From assembly GCA_965204405.1 (NCBI GenBank), contig CBDBEN010000004.1:868001-932000 (forward strand): a stretch of DNA of 64,000 bases, in the 5' to 3' direction. The translations under genes were made by a program, and so were the position numbers. The notes beneath the pieces were generated by a model that worked only from the letters and a program-made list of their open reading frames with translations, searched no databases and was not told the origin of the DNA. Origin of the DNA: JANQPX01 sp965204405. Its GTDB lineage: Bacteria > Pseudomonadota > Alphaproteobacteria > Geminicoccales > Geminicoccaceae. The first letter of the stretch is position 1; every line of letters starts with the position of its first letter. Positions 52,251-60,345 of this stretch are shown here, piece by piece.

Positions 52251-52531
52251 ATGAGAGCAGCTGATACTATATCGCTGGCGCCAGGTGCGCCTTCGAGCCG
52301 CCGTCGAACCGGCAACCGAGCGCCAAAGGCAAACGCAGCGACCAGGGAGTTAATCGCCCTCGCATCGGCGCGCTGTGAGCAGATGGGCCTTCGACTGCTA
52401 CCTTTTCGACGCGATTTGCTGGAGACGCTGGCATCATGACCGAGCGCCTAGTGATCGATATCCACGGCCAATGCAAAACCTGTCAGCCAGGTCAGGGCCG
52501 TGTTGTATCGTTAGAGACTGACAGCAGATGA
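52251..52531 (+). pseudogene. Fur-family zinc regulator (zur) with internal deletion
   Basis: Two pieces of a Zur protein remain. A 62-codon frame (52251-52439) ends in ALASARCEQMGLRLLPFRRD then LLETLAS, the recognisable first helices of a Fur-type DNA-binding domain. A second piece in another phase (52436-52531) encodes ERLVIDIHGQCKTCQ, the C-terminal CxxC segment of Zur. The ~80 central residues with the recognition helix, dimer domain and metal sites are missing. The pieces overlap by ATGA, and the second also overlaps the next gene by ATGA. Confidence 0.7.
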
Positions 52532-53628
52532 CGTGGCATCGCAGGCGACTGGGCGATCCTGTTCCGGTAACGATCATCACCGGCTTTCTTGGCAGCGGCA
52601 AGACGACCTTGCTCGCCAAGCTCCTTCGCCATCCGGCCATGGGGCAGACTGCCGTCATCATCAATGAGTTTGGCGAGATCGGCCTCGATCATGAGCTGAT
52701 CGAGGCCAGTGATGAGACTGATGTTACGCTTATGGGCGGCTGTCTTTGCTGCACCATTAAAGGTGATCTGATCAATACGATGCAGCAGCTCCATGTCAGG
52801 CGTGGGCTTGGCGAAGTGCCGCATTTCGAACGGCTGGTGATCGAAACCACCGGTCTTGCCGATCCAGCGCCGGTCCTGCAGTCGATCATGGCTGATCGGC
52901 AACTTGAGCGCTGCTACCGGCTCGACGGCGTCGTGACCCTGATCGATGCGATGAACGGTATGGACACGCTCGATCGCCACCTGGAGGCCTTGAAGCAGGC
53001 CGCAGTCGCCGACCGCCTGGTCATCACCAAGACGGACGTCGCGTCACCGGATGAGGTGAACACCCTCCAGGGAAAACTTGCCGACTTAAATTCCGCCGCA
53101 CGCATCATCGAGTCGGTCCATGGCGACGTTGCGCCCAATCTGTTGCTCGATGCCGGGATCTTTGATCCAACCAACAAGTCGCCCGATGTGGAACGCTGGC
53201 TGAACGAAGAGGCCTACATACGCCGTCATCAGGACCATGACGGCCATGACCACCATCATGACGTCAACCGGCATGACGAGCACATCACGGCTTTCTGCAT
53301 CCGCCATGACCAGCCCATCCCGAGCGCAACGGCGGGCTTCTTTCTTGATGTCCTGATGTCCGAGCGAGGTGAAGATCTGTTGCGCGTGAAAGGACTCATC
53401 AACATCGCGGAGCAGCCGGAAACACCGATGGTGATTCACGGCGTTCAGCATGTGATCCACGCGCCGGTCTATCTGGAAACCTGGCCCTCGGCGGACCGCG
53501 ACAGTCGGCTGGTGTTCATCGTCAAAGAAATCACGAAAGAGCAGATCGAACGTCTGCTCAAGGTTCTTCTCGAGAACCGTCCTTATCACGAAATCGCTAA
53601 GGCCGTGCCGAAAAAAAGTTCGGGGTGA
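52528..53628 (+). CDS. CobW/COG0523-family zinc-related GTPase
   Basis: The 366-aa protein has a Walker A (GFLGSGKTTLL at about 19-29), the metal-binding GGCLCC motif near 72-77, VIETTGLADPAP as Walker B region, ITKTD for guanine binding near 168, and a His-rich insertion (HQDHDGHDHHHD) near 230. COG0523 GTPases deliver zinc or handle zinc shortage in the cytosol and are often Zur-controlled. Coupled to the zur remnant by ATGA; the dipeptide-type ABC operon follows 110 bp downstream with its own Zur-like site. Confidence 0.9.
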   Translation: MTWHRRRLGDPVPVTIITGFLGSGKTTLLAKLLRHPAMGQTAVIINEFGEIGLDHELIEASDETDVTLMGGCLCCTIKGDLINTMQQLHVRRGLGEVPHFERLVIETTGLADPAPVLQSIMADRQLERCYRLDGVVTLIDAMNGMDTLDRHLEALKQAAVADRLVITKTDVASPDEVNTLQGKLADLNSAARIIESVHGDVAPNLLLDAGIFDPTNKSPDVERWLNEEAYIRRHQDHDGHDHHHDVNRHDEHITAFCIRHDQPIPSATAGFFLDVLMSERGEDLLRVKGLINIAEQPETPMVIHGVQHVIHAPVYLETWPSADRDSRLVFIVKEITKEQIERLLKVLLENRPYHEIAKAVPKKSSG

Positions 53629-53700
53629 ACTGAGGCGGAGATGATGAGATTCAGCCGGCTTTACAACGGATCAGGTTTATAATAGGGCTGCGTTTAATAT

Positions 53701-53713
53701 GTTATAACGTTAC
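53701..53713. promoter_or_regulatory. Zur-like operator upstream of the peptide-type ABC operon
   Basis: GTTATAACGTTAC has one perfect Zur half-site (GTTATA) and a degenerate second half (three mismatches), 26 bp before the ATG of the binding-protein gene. Weaker than the other two sites. Confidence 0.45.
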
Positions 53714-53738
53714 TTCGATTTATCGGGAGTGAACCAGC

Positions 53739-55271
53739 ATGCTATCGAAGAGATTCTGGCTGATCGCAGGTCTGTCAGCCGCTGTGATCGGCGGCGCGCA
53801 GACAACCGCGTCAGAGACAAAAGACAGCCTTACCCTGGCGTCCGCCTGGGAGATCACCAGCGTCGATCCGGCGATCTCAGGCTTTGCGCTGCAACGGCTG
53901 CAAATCCAGGAGAACCTTGTCGACGCCGACAGCGAGGGTACGCTGCGCCAAGGCCTTGCGACCGAATGGAGCACGTCCGACGATGGCCTTACCTGGCGGT
54001 TTCACACTCCGCGACAATGTCTCCTTCCACGACGGCACGCCTTTCGATGCCGCCGCAGCCGTGTCGGCGCTGCAACGCGCGGCTGGACAGCCAGGTATCC
54101 TGGAAATGCCCCTCTTGGCGGGATCGCCGCCGATGGCAATGCGGTCGTCATCACCCTGGAGAAGCCCTTCGCCGCGCTGCCATCGCTCCTTGCCCATGCC
54201 ACGACAATCATCCCAGCGCCTGCCGCCTTCGACGCTGAAGGCAATCCCGTCAAAGCTATCGGCACCGGTCCGTTCAAGGTCGAAGAGCTGAAGCTGCCGC
54301 TGGGCATGGATCTTGTGCGGTTCGATGACTACTGGGGTGAGAAGCCTGCGATGGCCCAGGTGCACTACCTCGCGGCCGGCCGTGCCGAGAGCCGAGCGCT
54401 GCTCGCCGAAAGCGGCGAAGCGGACATCGTCTTCGGCTTCGATCCGGCGGGTTTCACGCATCTGAAATCGGTCGATAGCGTTGAAACCCGTGCGGTGCCG
54501 ATCCCGCGTGCCGTGATGCTGAAAGTAAATGCCGGGCACCCGTTCTTCGAGGCCGCAGAGGCTCGTCAGGCACTCAGTCTGGCCATCGATCGGGAAGGTA
54601 TTGCGACTGGCATCACCCGCTTTCCCGAGGCCGCCGCAACCCAGCTTTTCCCCCCAGCACTGGGCGGTTGGCACGATACGAGCCTAGAGCCGCTCGCCTT
54701 TGATCCCGAGAAGGCGAAAGAACTGCTGGCCGGGCTCGGCTGGACGGAAGGCGGAGACGGCATTCTTGAAAGGGATGGCGAACGCTTCTCGATACAGCTT
54801 CGCACCTTCCCTGACCGCCCGGAACTGCCGCTCATAGCGACAGCCCTGCAAGACCAGTGGCGTGCGATCGGCGTTGAACTCGATGTCAGCGTCGCGAACT
54901 ATTCGGAGATCCCGGCCGGGCACCAGGACGGCTCGCTCGAAGTTGCGCTTTATGCCCGAAACTACGGGCTGACCCCCGATCCGATTGGCACCATTCTGAA
55001 TGATTTCGGCACTGGTGGCGGCGATTGGGGTTCGATGAACTGGGAAGCGCCGGAGGTGGCAGAGGCGCTCGAGACCATTGCAAAAACCGCTGACGAAGCT
55101 ACTAGAAAGCCGCTGATCGCCGAAGCAACCGCTGCAATCCATAACGGCCTGCCGCTGATCCCGATTACCTGGTACATGCACACAGTCTCGATTGCAAAAG
55201 GCCTGGACGGGGTCATCGTCGACCCGCGCCAACGCACTTACGGTCTGGAGCGCATATCCTGGTCCGATTGA
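53739..55271 (+). CDS. ABC transporter substrate-binding protein (family 5, peptide/nickel/metallophore type)
   Basis: The 510-aa protein has a signal peptide (KRFWLIAGLSAAVIGGAQ), then ASAWEITSVDPAISGFALQR and RAVMLKVNAGHPFFEAAEAR, AIDREGIATGI and LLAGLGWTEGGDGILERDGE, as in family 5 (DppA/NikA/CntA) proteins that bind peptides, nickel or metallophore complexes in the periplasm. At about 54000-54112 the frame is off by one: the alternative phase gives the expected FTLRDNVSFHDGTPFDAAA, so an extra T near 54001 and a lost base near 54112 compensate each other. The Zur-like box in front suggests a role in zinc uptake. Confidence 0.85.
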   Translation: MLSKRFWLIAGLSAAVIGGAQTTASETKDSLTLASAWEITSVDPAISGFALQRLQIQENLVDADSEGTLRQGLATEWSTSDDGLTWRFHTPRQCLLPRRHAFRCRRSRVGAATRGWTARYPGNAPLGGIAADGNAVVITLEKPFAALPSLLAHATTIIPAPAAFDAEGNPVKAIGTGPFKVEELKLPLGMDLVRFDDYWGEKPAMAQVHYLAAGRAESRALLAESGEADIVFGFDPAGFTHLKSVDSVETRAVPIPRAVMLKVNAGHPFFEAAEARQALSLAIDREGIATGITRFPEAAATQLFPPALGGWHDTSLEPLAFDPEKAKELLAGLGWTEGGDGILERDGERFSIQLRTFPDRPELPLIATALQDQWRAIGVELDVSVANYSEIPAGHQDGSLEVALYARNYGLTPDPIGTILNDFGTGGGDWGSMNWEAPEVAEALETIAKTADEATRKPLIAEATAAIHNGLPLIPITWYMHTVSIAKGLDGVIVDPRQRTYGLERISWSD

Positions 55272-56242
55272 GGCGAATGGTCAGGGGCCCAGGTGCTGGG
55301 CTCAGCTCAATCATCGGAGCCCGGGCGCTGCAGGCCGTCATGGTCGCCATCGTCGTCGGGATCGTCAGCTTCGCCATGATGCAGGCTCTTCCCGGCGATG
55401 CCGCCTTTCGCATCGCCGCCGGGCGCTACGGCTATGACATGATGAATGCAGCCTCGGCCGAAGCCGTGCGCGCCGAACTCGGCCTCGACCGGTCCTTGTT
55501 CGTCCAGCTCGGCGCTTGGCTTGGGTCGCTTGCCCAGTTCGATCTGGGCCGCTCCCTCGTTACCGGTGCGCCGGTGGTGGATGAAATCGCCCACCAGCTC
55601 GGCGCCTCCCTCCTGCTCGCCGGCAGCGCAGTCACAGTCTCGGTCCTGATTGCCCTGCCGGTCGGCGTCGTCTCAGGACTTAACCCTGATAGCCTGGTCG
55701 ATCGGATCACGCTTGCGATCTCTGTCAGTATTCGCGCCGTGCCCATCTTTGCGCTCGCCGTCCTGCTCATCCTGGTCCTGGCCATCCAGACCAAGTTGTT
55801 GCCGGTTGCCGGGTTTGATCGTGTCGAGCATCTGGTTCTTCCGTCACTAACCCTGGGCCTCAGTCTCGCCGCCGTTTCCAACCGCGTGGTCCGGGATGCT
55901 GTCGCCGAAGCCATGAACAGCGATTGGTACGACTTCGCCCGAACCAAAGGGCTAAGCCAACGCATCACCCTCCTTCGCCACGTGGCGCGCAATGCCTCAG
56001 TACCCGTCGTCGCCTATATCGGCGTCCAGCTTGCCTATCTGATCGAAGGGGTGGTGATCGTCGAAGCGGTCTTTTCCTGGCCGGGCATCGGCCACGCCCT
56101 GGTGCATGCCATCTTCGATCGCGATGTGCCCATGGTTCAGGGAACGGCGCTGACCTTGGGTCTTCTCTATGTAGTGCTCAATCTGATGATCGACCTCGCC
56201 TGCCGTTGCCTCGATCCGCGTGGCGCCGAAAGCGCTACGTGA
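55268..56242 (+). CDS. ABC transporter permease, DppB-like
   Basis: The 324-aa membrane protein begins inside the stop of the binding-protein gene (four-base overlap). It has six predicted helices, MMQALPGDAAFRIAAGR in the first periplasmic loop and the family's EAA loop (YDFARTKGLSQRITLLRHVA), ending in a typical VEAVFSWPGIGHALVHAI segment. Partner of the next gene's product. Confidence 0.9.
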   Translation: MRRMVRGPGAGLSSIIGARALQAVMVAIVVGIVSFAMMQALPGDAAFRIAAGRYGYDMMNAASAEAVRAELGLDRSLFVQLGAWLGSLAQFDLGRSLVTGAPVVDEIAHQLGASLLLAGSAVTVSVLIALPVGVVSGLNPDSLVDRITLAISVSIRAVPIFALAVLLILVLAIQTKLLPVAGFDRVEHLVLPSLTLGLSLAAVSNRVVRDAVAEAMNSDWYDFARTKGLSQRITLLRHVARNASVPVVAYIGVQLAYLIEGVVIVEAVFSWPGIGHALVHAIFDRDVPMVQGTALTLGLLYVVLNLMIDLACRCLDPRGAESAT

Positions 56243-57078
56243 TGGCATCGACCGATATCATGCTAGTAGCGAGCAGCTCGTCGTTTCAGATCTCCCTAAG
56301 CCCGACACGCCTTCTCGGCATCGGGCTTTTGTGCCTGCTCGCGATGGCGGCGCTGGTAGGGCCGGGGCCGTTCGGGCTTGATCCCGCGAAACAGTCCCTT
56401 CGCGACGGCCTTCAGGTGCCAAGCGCCACGTATTGGCTCGGCACCGACCATCTGGGACGAGACATGGCGGCACGCCTTCTGTCAGGCGCAAGACTGTCCC
56501 TATCGCTCGGCGTGTTGTCGGTCGTCACCGCGGCAATCCCGGGAATCGCGTTCGGCCTGCTCGCGGTATTCGGCGGTCCCTGGGCAGATCGTCTTCTCGG
56601 AATCCTTGCCGACGCCATCCTCGCCCTCCCTGGGCTACTCCTGGTGCTGATGCTCGCGGCGATCGCCCCCGGTTCCTGGTGGGCGCTCTATGTCGGCATG
56701 TCGCTGACACTCTGGGTCGAGTATTTTCGCTACACCCGACAGCGGACGCGCGTTCTGGTCGTCAGCCACGCCGTCGAGGCGGCACGTCTCCTCGGATTCG
56801 GGCCAATCCACATTCTTCGCCGGCATATAGCGCCTGAGCTTGCGCCCGGCCTTCTCACCATCGCCGCATTCGGTGTCGCCACGGCGGTTACTGCGCTCGG
56901 GGGGCTGGGTTTCATCAACGTGGGGCTTAGGCCACCGACCGCCGAATGGGGCATCATGATGACCGAGCTTTTGCCCTACTGGCGGGAAGCTCCCTGGCTG
57001 ATCCTGCAGCCTGTCGCCTGCCTCGTCGTCACCGTCCTTTCCCTGCATCTCGCTGTTGGCATCGGGAAACGGCCGTGA
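56242..57078 (+). CDS. ABC transporter permease, DppC-like
   Basis: The 278-aa protein starts at the ATG overlapping the DppB-like stop (TGATG). It carries the family motif YWLGTDHLGRDMAARLLSGA, six helices with an EAA loop (HAVEAARLLGFGPIHILRRH), and ends near AEWGIMMTELLPYWREAPWL. Forms the membrane channel with the DppB-like partner. Confidence 0.9.
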   Translation: MASTDIMLVASSSSFQISLSPTRLLGIGLLCLLAMAALVGPGPFGLDPAKQSLRDGLQVPSATYWLGTDHLGRDMAARLLSGARLSLSLGVLSVVTAAIPGIAFGLLAVFGGPWADRLLGILADAILALPGLLLVLMLAAIAPGSWWALYVGMSLTLWVEYFRYTRQRTRVLVVSHAVEAARLLGFGPIHILRRHIAPELAPGLLTIAAFGVATAVTALGGLGFINVGLRPPTAEWGIMMTELLPYWREAPWLILQPVACLVVTVLSLHLAVGIGKRP

Positions 57079-58475
57079 TGCCCAAGCTCGAAGTCTCCGA
57101 ACTCATCGTCCAAGCCGGCTCGAAACGCCTCCTGGGACCGGTGAGTTTCGCCATCCCTGAGGGCGAAACGCTCGTCATCATGGGCGAGACCGGTGCTGGC
57201 AAAAGCCTGCTGGCCCAGGCCATTTTGGGTGCCTTGCCGCACGGTCTCTCCGCGAAGGGCAAGATCACTCTGGACGACAGGCTAGTCGATATCCTGAGCC
57301 CGGCAGAACGCGAAAAACTCTGGGGCCGCGAGATCACCCTCCTACCTCAGGAGCCCTGGCGGGCGCTCGATCCGCTGATGGCGGTGGGCTCGCAAGTCAC
57401 CGAGACCTATCGTTTCGTTGCCGGACTTGAGCAGGAGGCGGCGAGGCAGGCCGCGATGCGCGACTTCGATGGTCTTGGCATGTCGAGGTCTCGAAGGAAA
57501 CGACCAGGCCAGCTTTCCGGCGGCATGGCACAGCGCGCCGTTTTCGCTACGGCGCGTGCCGGCGGCGCTGATCTTCTTCTGGCGGACGAGCCGACCAAGG
57601 GCCTCGACAGGCCCCGCGCGCAAGCCATCGTCGATCTCTTGAAGGCTGTGCCCGTGCATGGCGGGGCACTTCTTGCGATCACGCATGAGGCGGCCGTCGC
57701 CCGAGATCTCGGCGGAACGATCCTCATCCTTAAAGACGGTGCGATCGTCGAGCATGGTGAAACGCCGGATGTGCTTGCCAATCCTCGCTCCGATTATGGC
57801 AAGGCATTGCTCGCTGCGGATCCTATGAATTGGAACCCGTCGGCTGCGACAGCAAATGGCGAAGAAGTCCTGCGCGCTGAAGACCTGACGCTTGAGCGTG
57901 GCGGCAATCGCTTACTCGACGGATTCACCATGTCACTGGCGAGCGGTGAACGCATCGCCATCACCGGCCCAAGCGGTGCCGGCAAGACAACGCTTCTCGA
58001 CACGCTGGCAGGTCTGCTTCCTCCTGCCCAAGGCCGGGTTACCCGAGGCCAGGATGTGGCCCCAACCGGCATCCAGAAGATCTATCAAGACCCGCCTGCG
58101 GCCTTCCCGCCGCGCATCACGCTCGGCCGCAATCTCCAGGATGTGGCCAATCTGCACGGCATCGACTGGCATGTGATTATGAGGCTGCTGGACAAGCTCC
58201 GCATTGGTCAAAGCCTGTTGGAACGGCGGCCCGATCAAGTTTCAGGCGGCGAGCTTCAGCGAATAGCCATCGCCCGCGCGCTTGCCGTCACCCCCTCGAT
58301 CCTCCTCGCCGACGAACCCACCTCCCGGCTCGACCCGATTACCCAAGCCGACACCATGCAACTCCTGGCCGAGACGACGACCGAATCCGGCACTGCCGTC
58401 GTGCTCGTGACCCACGACACGGCCATGGCCGCAAACTGGACCGAGCGGCAAATGGAGGTTGGGAGCCACGCGTAG
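57078..58475 (+). CDS. Fused double ABC ATPase (DppD-DppF-like)
   Basis: The 465-aa protein joins two ATPase modules. The first has Walker A GETGAGKS, signature QLSGGMAQR and Walker B LLLADEPTKGLD; the second, from about residue 255, has Walker A GPSGAGKTTLL, signature QVSGGELQR and Walker B ILLADEPTSRLD. Fused DppDF-type ATPases power family 5 importers. The start overlaps the DppC-like stop (TGATG). Confidence 0.92.
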   Translation: MPKLEVSELIVQAGSKRLLGPVSFAIPEGETLVIMGETGAGKSLLAQAILGALPHGLSAKGKITLDDRLVDILSPAEREKLWGREITLLPQEPWRALDPLMAVGSQVTETYRFVAGLEQEAARQAAMRDFDGLGMSRSRRKRPGQLSGGMAQRAVFATARAGGADLLLADEPTKGLDRPRAQAIVDLLKAVPVHGGALLAITHEAAVARDLGGTILILKDGAIVEHGETPDVLANPRSDYGKALLAADPMNWNPSAATANGEEVLRAEDLTLERGGNRLLDGFTMSLASGERIAITGPSGAGKTTLLDTLAGLLPPAQGRVTRGQDVAPTGIQKIYQDPPAAFPPRITLGRNLQDVANLHGIDWHVIMRLLDKLRIGQSLLERRPDQVSGGELQRIAIARALAVTPSILLADEPTSRLDPITQADTMQLLAETTTESGTAVVLVTHDTAMAANWTERQMEVGSHA

Positions 58476-58787
58476 CCGGACATCTCTGCGCCATCGGTCT
58501 CCATCATGGCGTCAGGATCCCTTCCCTTCCGCTGCTTGAGGCTTCCTGGCCGCGAGATGAGATGCTCAGCCGCATCACCCGCCGATCGGACACGCGCAAA
58601 TAGGCACAAAGGACTTGACGTGCGGGGGAAATTGGACAAAACCGATAGACACTTTTGGTTGATAATCTTTTGGATATGTTCGCTTGTCCATACTCGATAT
58701 GAGTCCACCACGGCCGTCATCGTTCGACAACATGAGTCCGGTCTTCCCGACGAACCGGTCTAGGAATGCGTTTGATGGAGCCCGGCA
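58476..58787. other. Intergenic region before the Hpt gene
   Basis: A plausible promoter reads TTGATAATC near 58658 with GGATATGTT downstream (58673), but spacing is not canonical. No gene or repeat is recognised in this 312-bp stretch. Confidence 0.35.
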
Positions 58788-59162
58788 ATGACGAACACGC
58801 CCGCAGCCGACGTCGCTTCCATTGCCCAGGACATTGCCGAAACCGACCGCCTCGCGGTGGTCGATTTCGATCACCTCTCCGCCTTTACCGAAGGGGATGA
58901 GAGCCTGGAAGCCGAGCTTGCCGATCTCTATCTGACCACGGCGCGGCATTACCTGAAGTCGATGCAGGCGGCCCTTCAGGAGCAGCGCGCCTGGTCCGCG
59001 GAAGCCCATTCCCTGAAAGGCGCCAGCAGCAATCTCGGCGCTTGCAGAGCGGCAGCGCTCGCCAGGATGGCCGAGTTCGAAGCACCGACACCAGCACGCC
59101 TGGAAGCGCTTCAGCTTGCTGTCGACGACGTCGCCGCCTCTTTTGCAAAGCGGGGAGTCTGA
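58788..59162 (+). CDS. Hpt (histidine phosphotransfer) domain protein
   Basis: The 124-aa protein is an Hpt four-helix domain: YLTTARHYLKSMQAAL, then AHSLKGASSNLGACRAAALA with the phospho-accepting His near residue 70, and a C-terminal LQLAVDDVAASF helix. It relays phosphate between a hybrid kinase and a regulator, neither of which is encoded nearby; the orphan MHYT kinase at 9.8 kb lacks a receiver domain. Confidence 0.85.
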   Translation: MTNTPAADVASIAQDIAETDRLAVVDFDHLSAFTEGDESLEAELADLYLTTARHYLKSMQAALQEQRAWSAEAHSLKGASSNLGACRAAALARMAEFEAPTPARLEALQLAVDDVAASFAKRGV

Positions 59163-59256
59163 TCTTGAGAGTCCCTTGTCGGCGCAACCCAGTCCCGGCG
59201 AAAGCGAAGGCTTCTTCAACCCATCCGATATTTCAACGAGAGAGCGTGCAGTGACC

Positions 59257-60114
59257 ATGCAACGAGTGACGAAATCAGCATTGGCGGCGGTCGTTCTTAC
59301 CCCGATTTTCGGCTGCGGCAGCTACAATCCCGAAACGGTCGACAAGATCGAGGTGGTGCGCCACGAATATGAGGCCGTGCGCGCCATGACGCCCCATGGT
59401 CCGAAATTCAACCAGGGCCTGCGCCAGGGATATCTCGACTATGGCGATCTTCAATATGATAGCAGCGACTATGGCGAGTTCGTTCATTTTGCCTTCAAGG
59501 CCGTCGACTCGGCCAAGGGCGAAAACGTTCTGCCGGATGAGGTGACGAGCCGGGTCATACCCGCTGGCGTGGTTGACGAATTCTCTCTGTCGCGCGCCCG
59601 GTTGATGGGCGCTTTGGAGCAGGGAGGCAGGCGCAACGCTCCTTGGAAAGCAGCCGATGCGCAAACTGCCTTCGATTGCTGGCTGGAACGTACCGAAGAG
59701 GGGGCCGAACCTGCGTTGATCGAGGAGTGCAAGGGCCGGTTCGCCGAAGCACTGGCTGCCGTCGAAGGCAGTCTCACCCGCGAAGCCAGCGGCGCGCATC
59801 TGGTCTTTTTCCCCTTCGACCAAGCGAACCTGACCCCGGTTGCAATGACGGTCATCGAGCAGGTCGTCAAGGATCTGAGCACGTCAGCATCGCGGTCCCT
59901 GGTCATCGCCGGTCACACCGACAGTTCGGGTAGCGAAAGCTATAACGAAACCTTGTCCCGGGAACGTGCGGAAACCGTGGCGGCGGCCCTCGCCGAGCGC
60001 GGTCTCGACTTGAGTGTCAAAGTCAGGTGGTACGGCGAGCGCCAGCCACGGATCACAACCCCCGACGGTACGCGCGAGCAGGAAAATCGCCGGGTCGAGA
60101 TCATCTCCGACTAG
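59257..60114 (+). CDS. OmpA-family lipoprotein
   Basis: The 285-aa product has a lipobox (LTPIFGC) at its N-terminus, an unrecognised middle (FNQGLRQGYLDYGDLQYDSS and an acidic helical part), and a C-terminal OmpA-like peptidoglycan-binding domain (about 180-285): HLVFFPFDQANLTPVAMTVI, IAGHTDSSGSESYNETLSRE and GTREQENRRVEI. It would tether the outer membrane to the cell wall. ATG at 59257; a GTG two codons earlier is possible. Confidence 0.88.
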   Translation: MQRVTKSALAAVVLTPIFGCGSYNPETVDKIEVVRHEYEAVRAMTPHGPKFNQGLRQGYLDYGDLQYDSSDYGEFVHFAFKAVDSAKGENVLPDEVTSRVIPAGVVDEFSLSRARLMGALEQGGRRNAPWKAADAQTAFDCWLERTEEGAEPALIEECKGRFAEALAAVEGSLTREASGAHLVFFPFDQANLTPVAMTVIEQVVKDLSTSASRSLVIAGHTDSSGSESYNETLSRERAETVAAALAERGLDLSVKVRWYGERQPRITTPDGTREQENRRVEIISD

Positions 60115-60250
60115 TGGATTGGCCGCAGCATGTGGCCCCCACTTTTGTCAACGAACTCGACAGTGTGCAGCCATGATTGGCGGGCATGGATTGCACTTGC
60201 AGGTTGACGACGTACCACGAGATGGCGTTTTCGATCCAATGAAGTGACTG

Positions 60251-60323
60251 CCAGCCCGCTCCCCCGCCCAACCACCCGACAGGTCGGGATCCTGTCGGGT
60301 GGTTGGGCGGGGGAGCGGGCTGG
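60251..60323. terminator. Long perfect hairpin between convergent genes
   Basis: CCAGCCCGCTCCCCCGCCCA begins a 33-bp arm (60251-60283) that is perfectly complementary to 60291-60323, with a seven-base loop TCGGGAT. It lies between the stops of the OmpA-like gene and the 4Fe-4S gene, so it could stop transcription from both sides, but no U-run follows on either strand. Confidence 0.65.
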
Positions 60324-60345
60324 TTCCGTTTGATCGGAAAACGCT

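Noticed and set aside
58575..59258. 227-aa minus-strand frame
   Set aside because: Antisense to the Hpt gene, whose motifs are clear.
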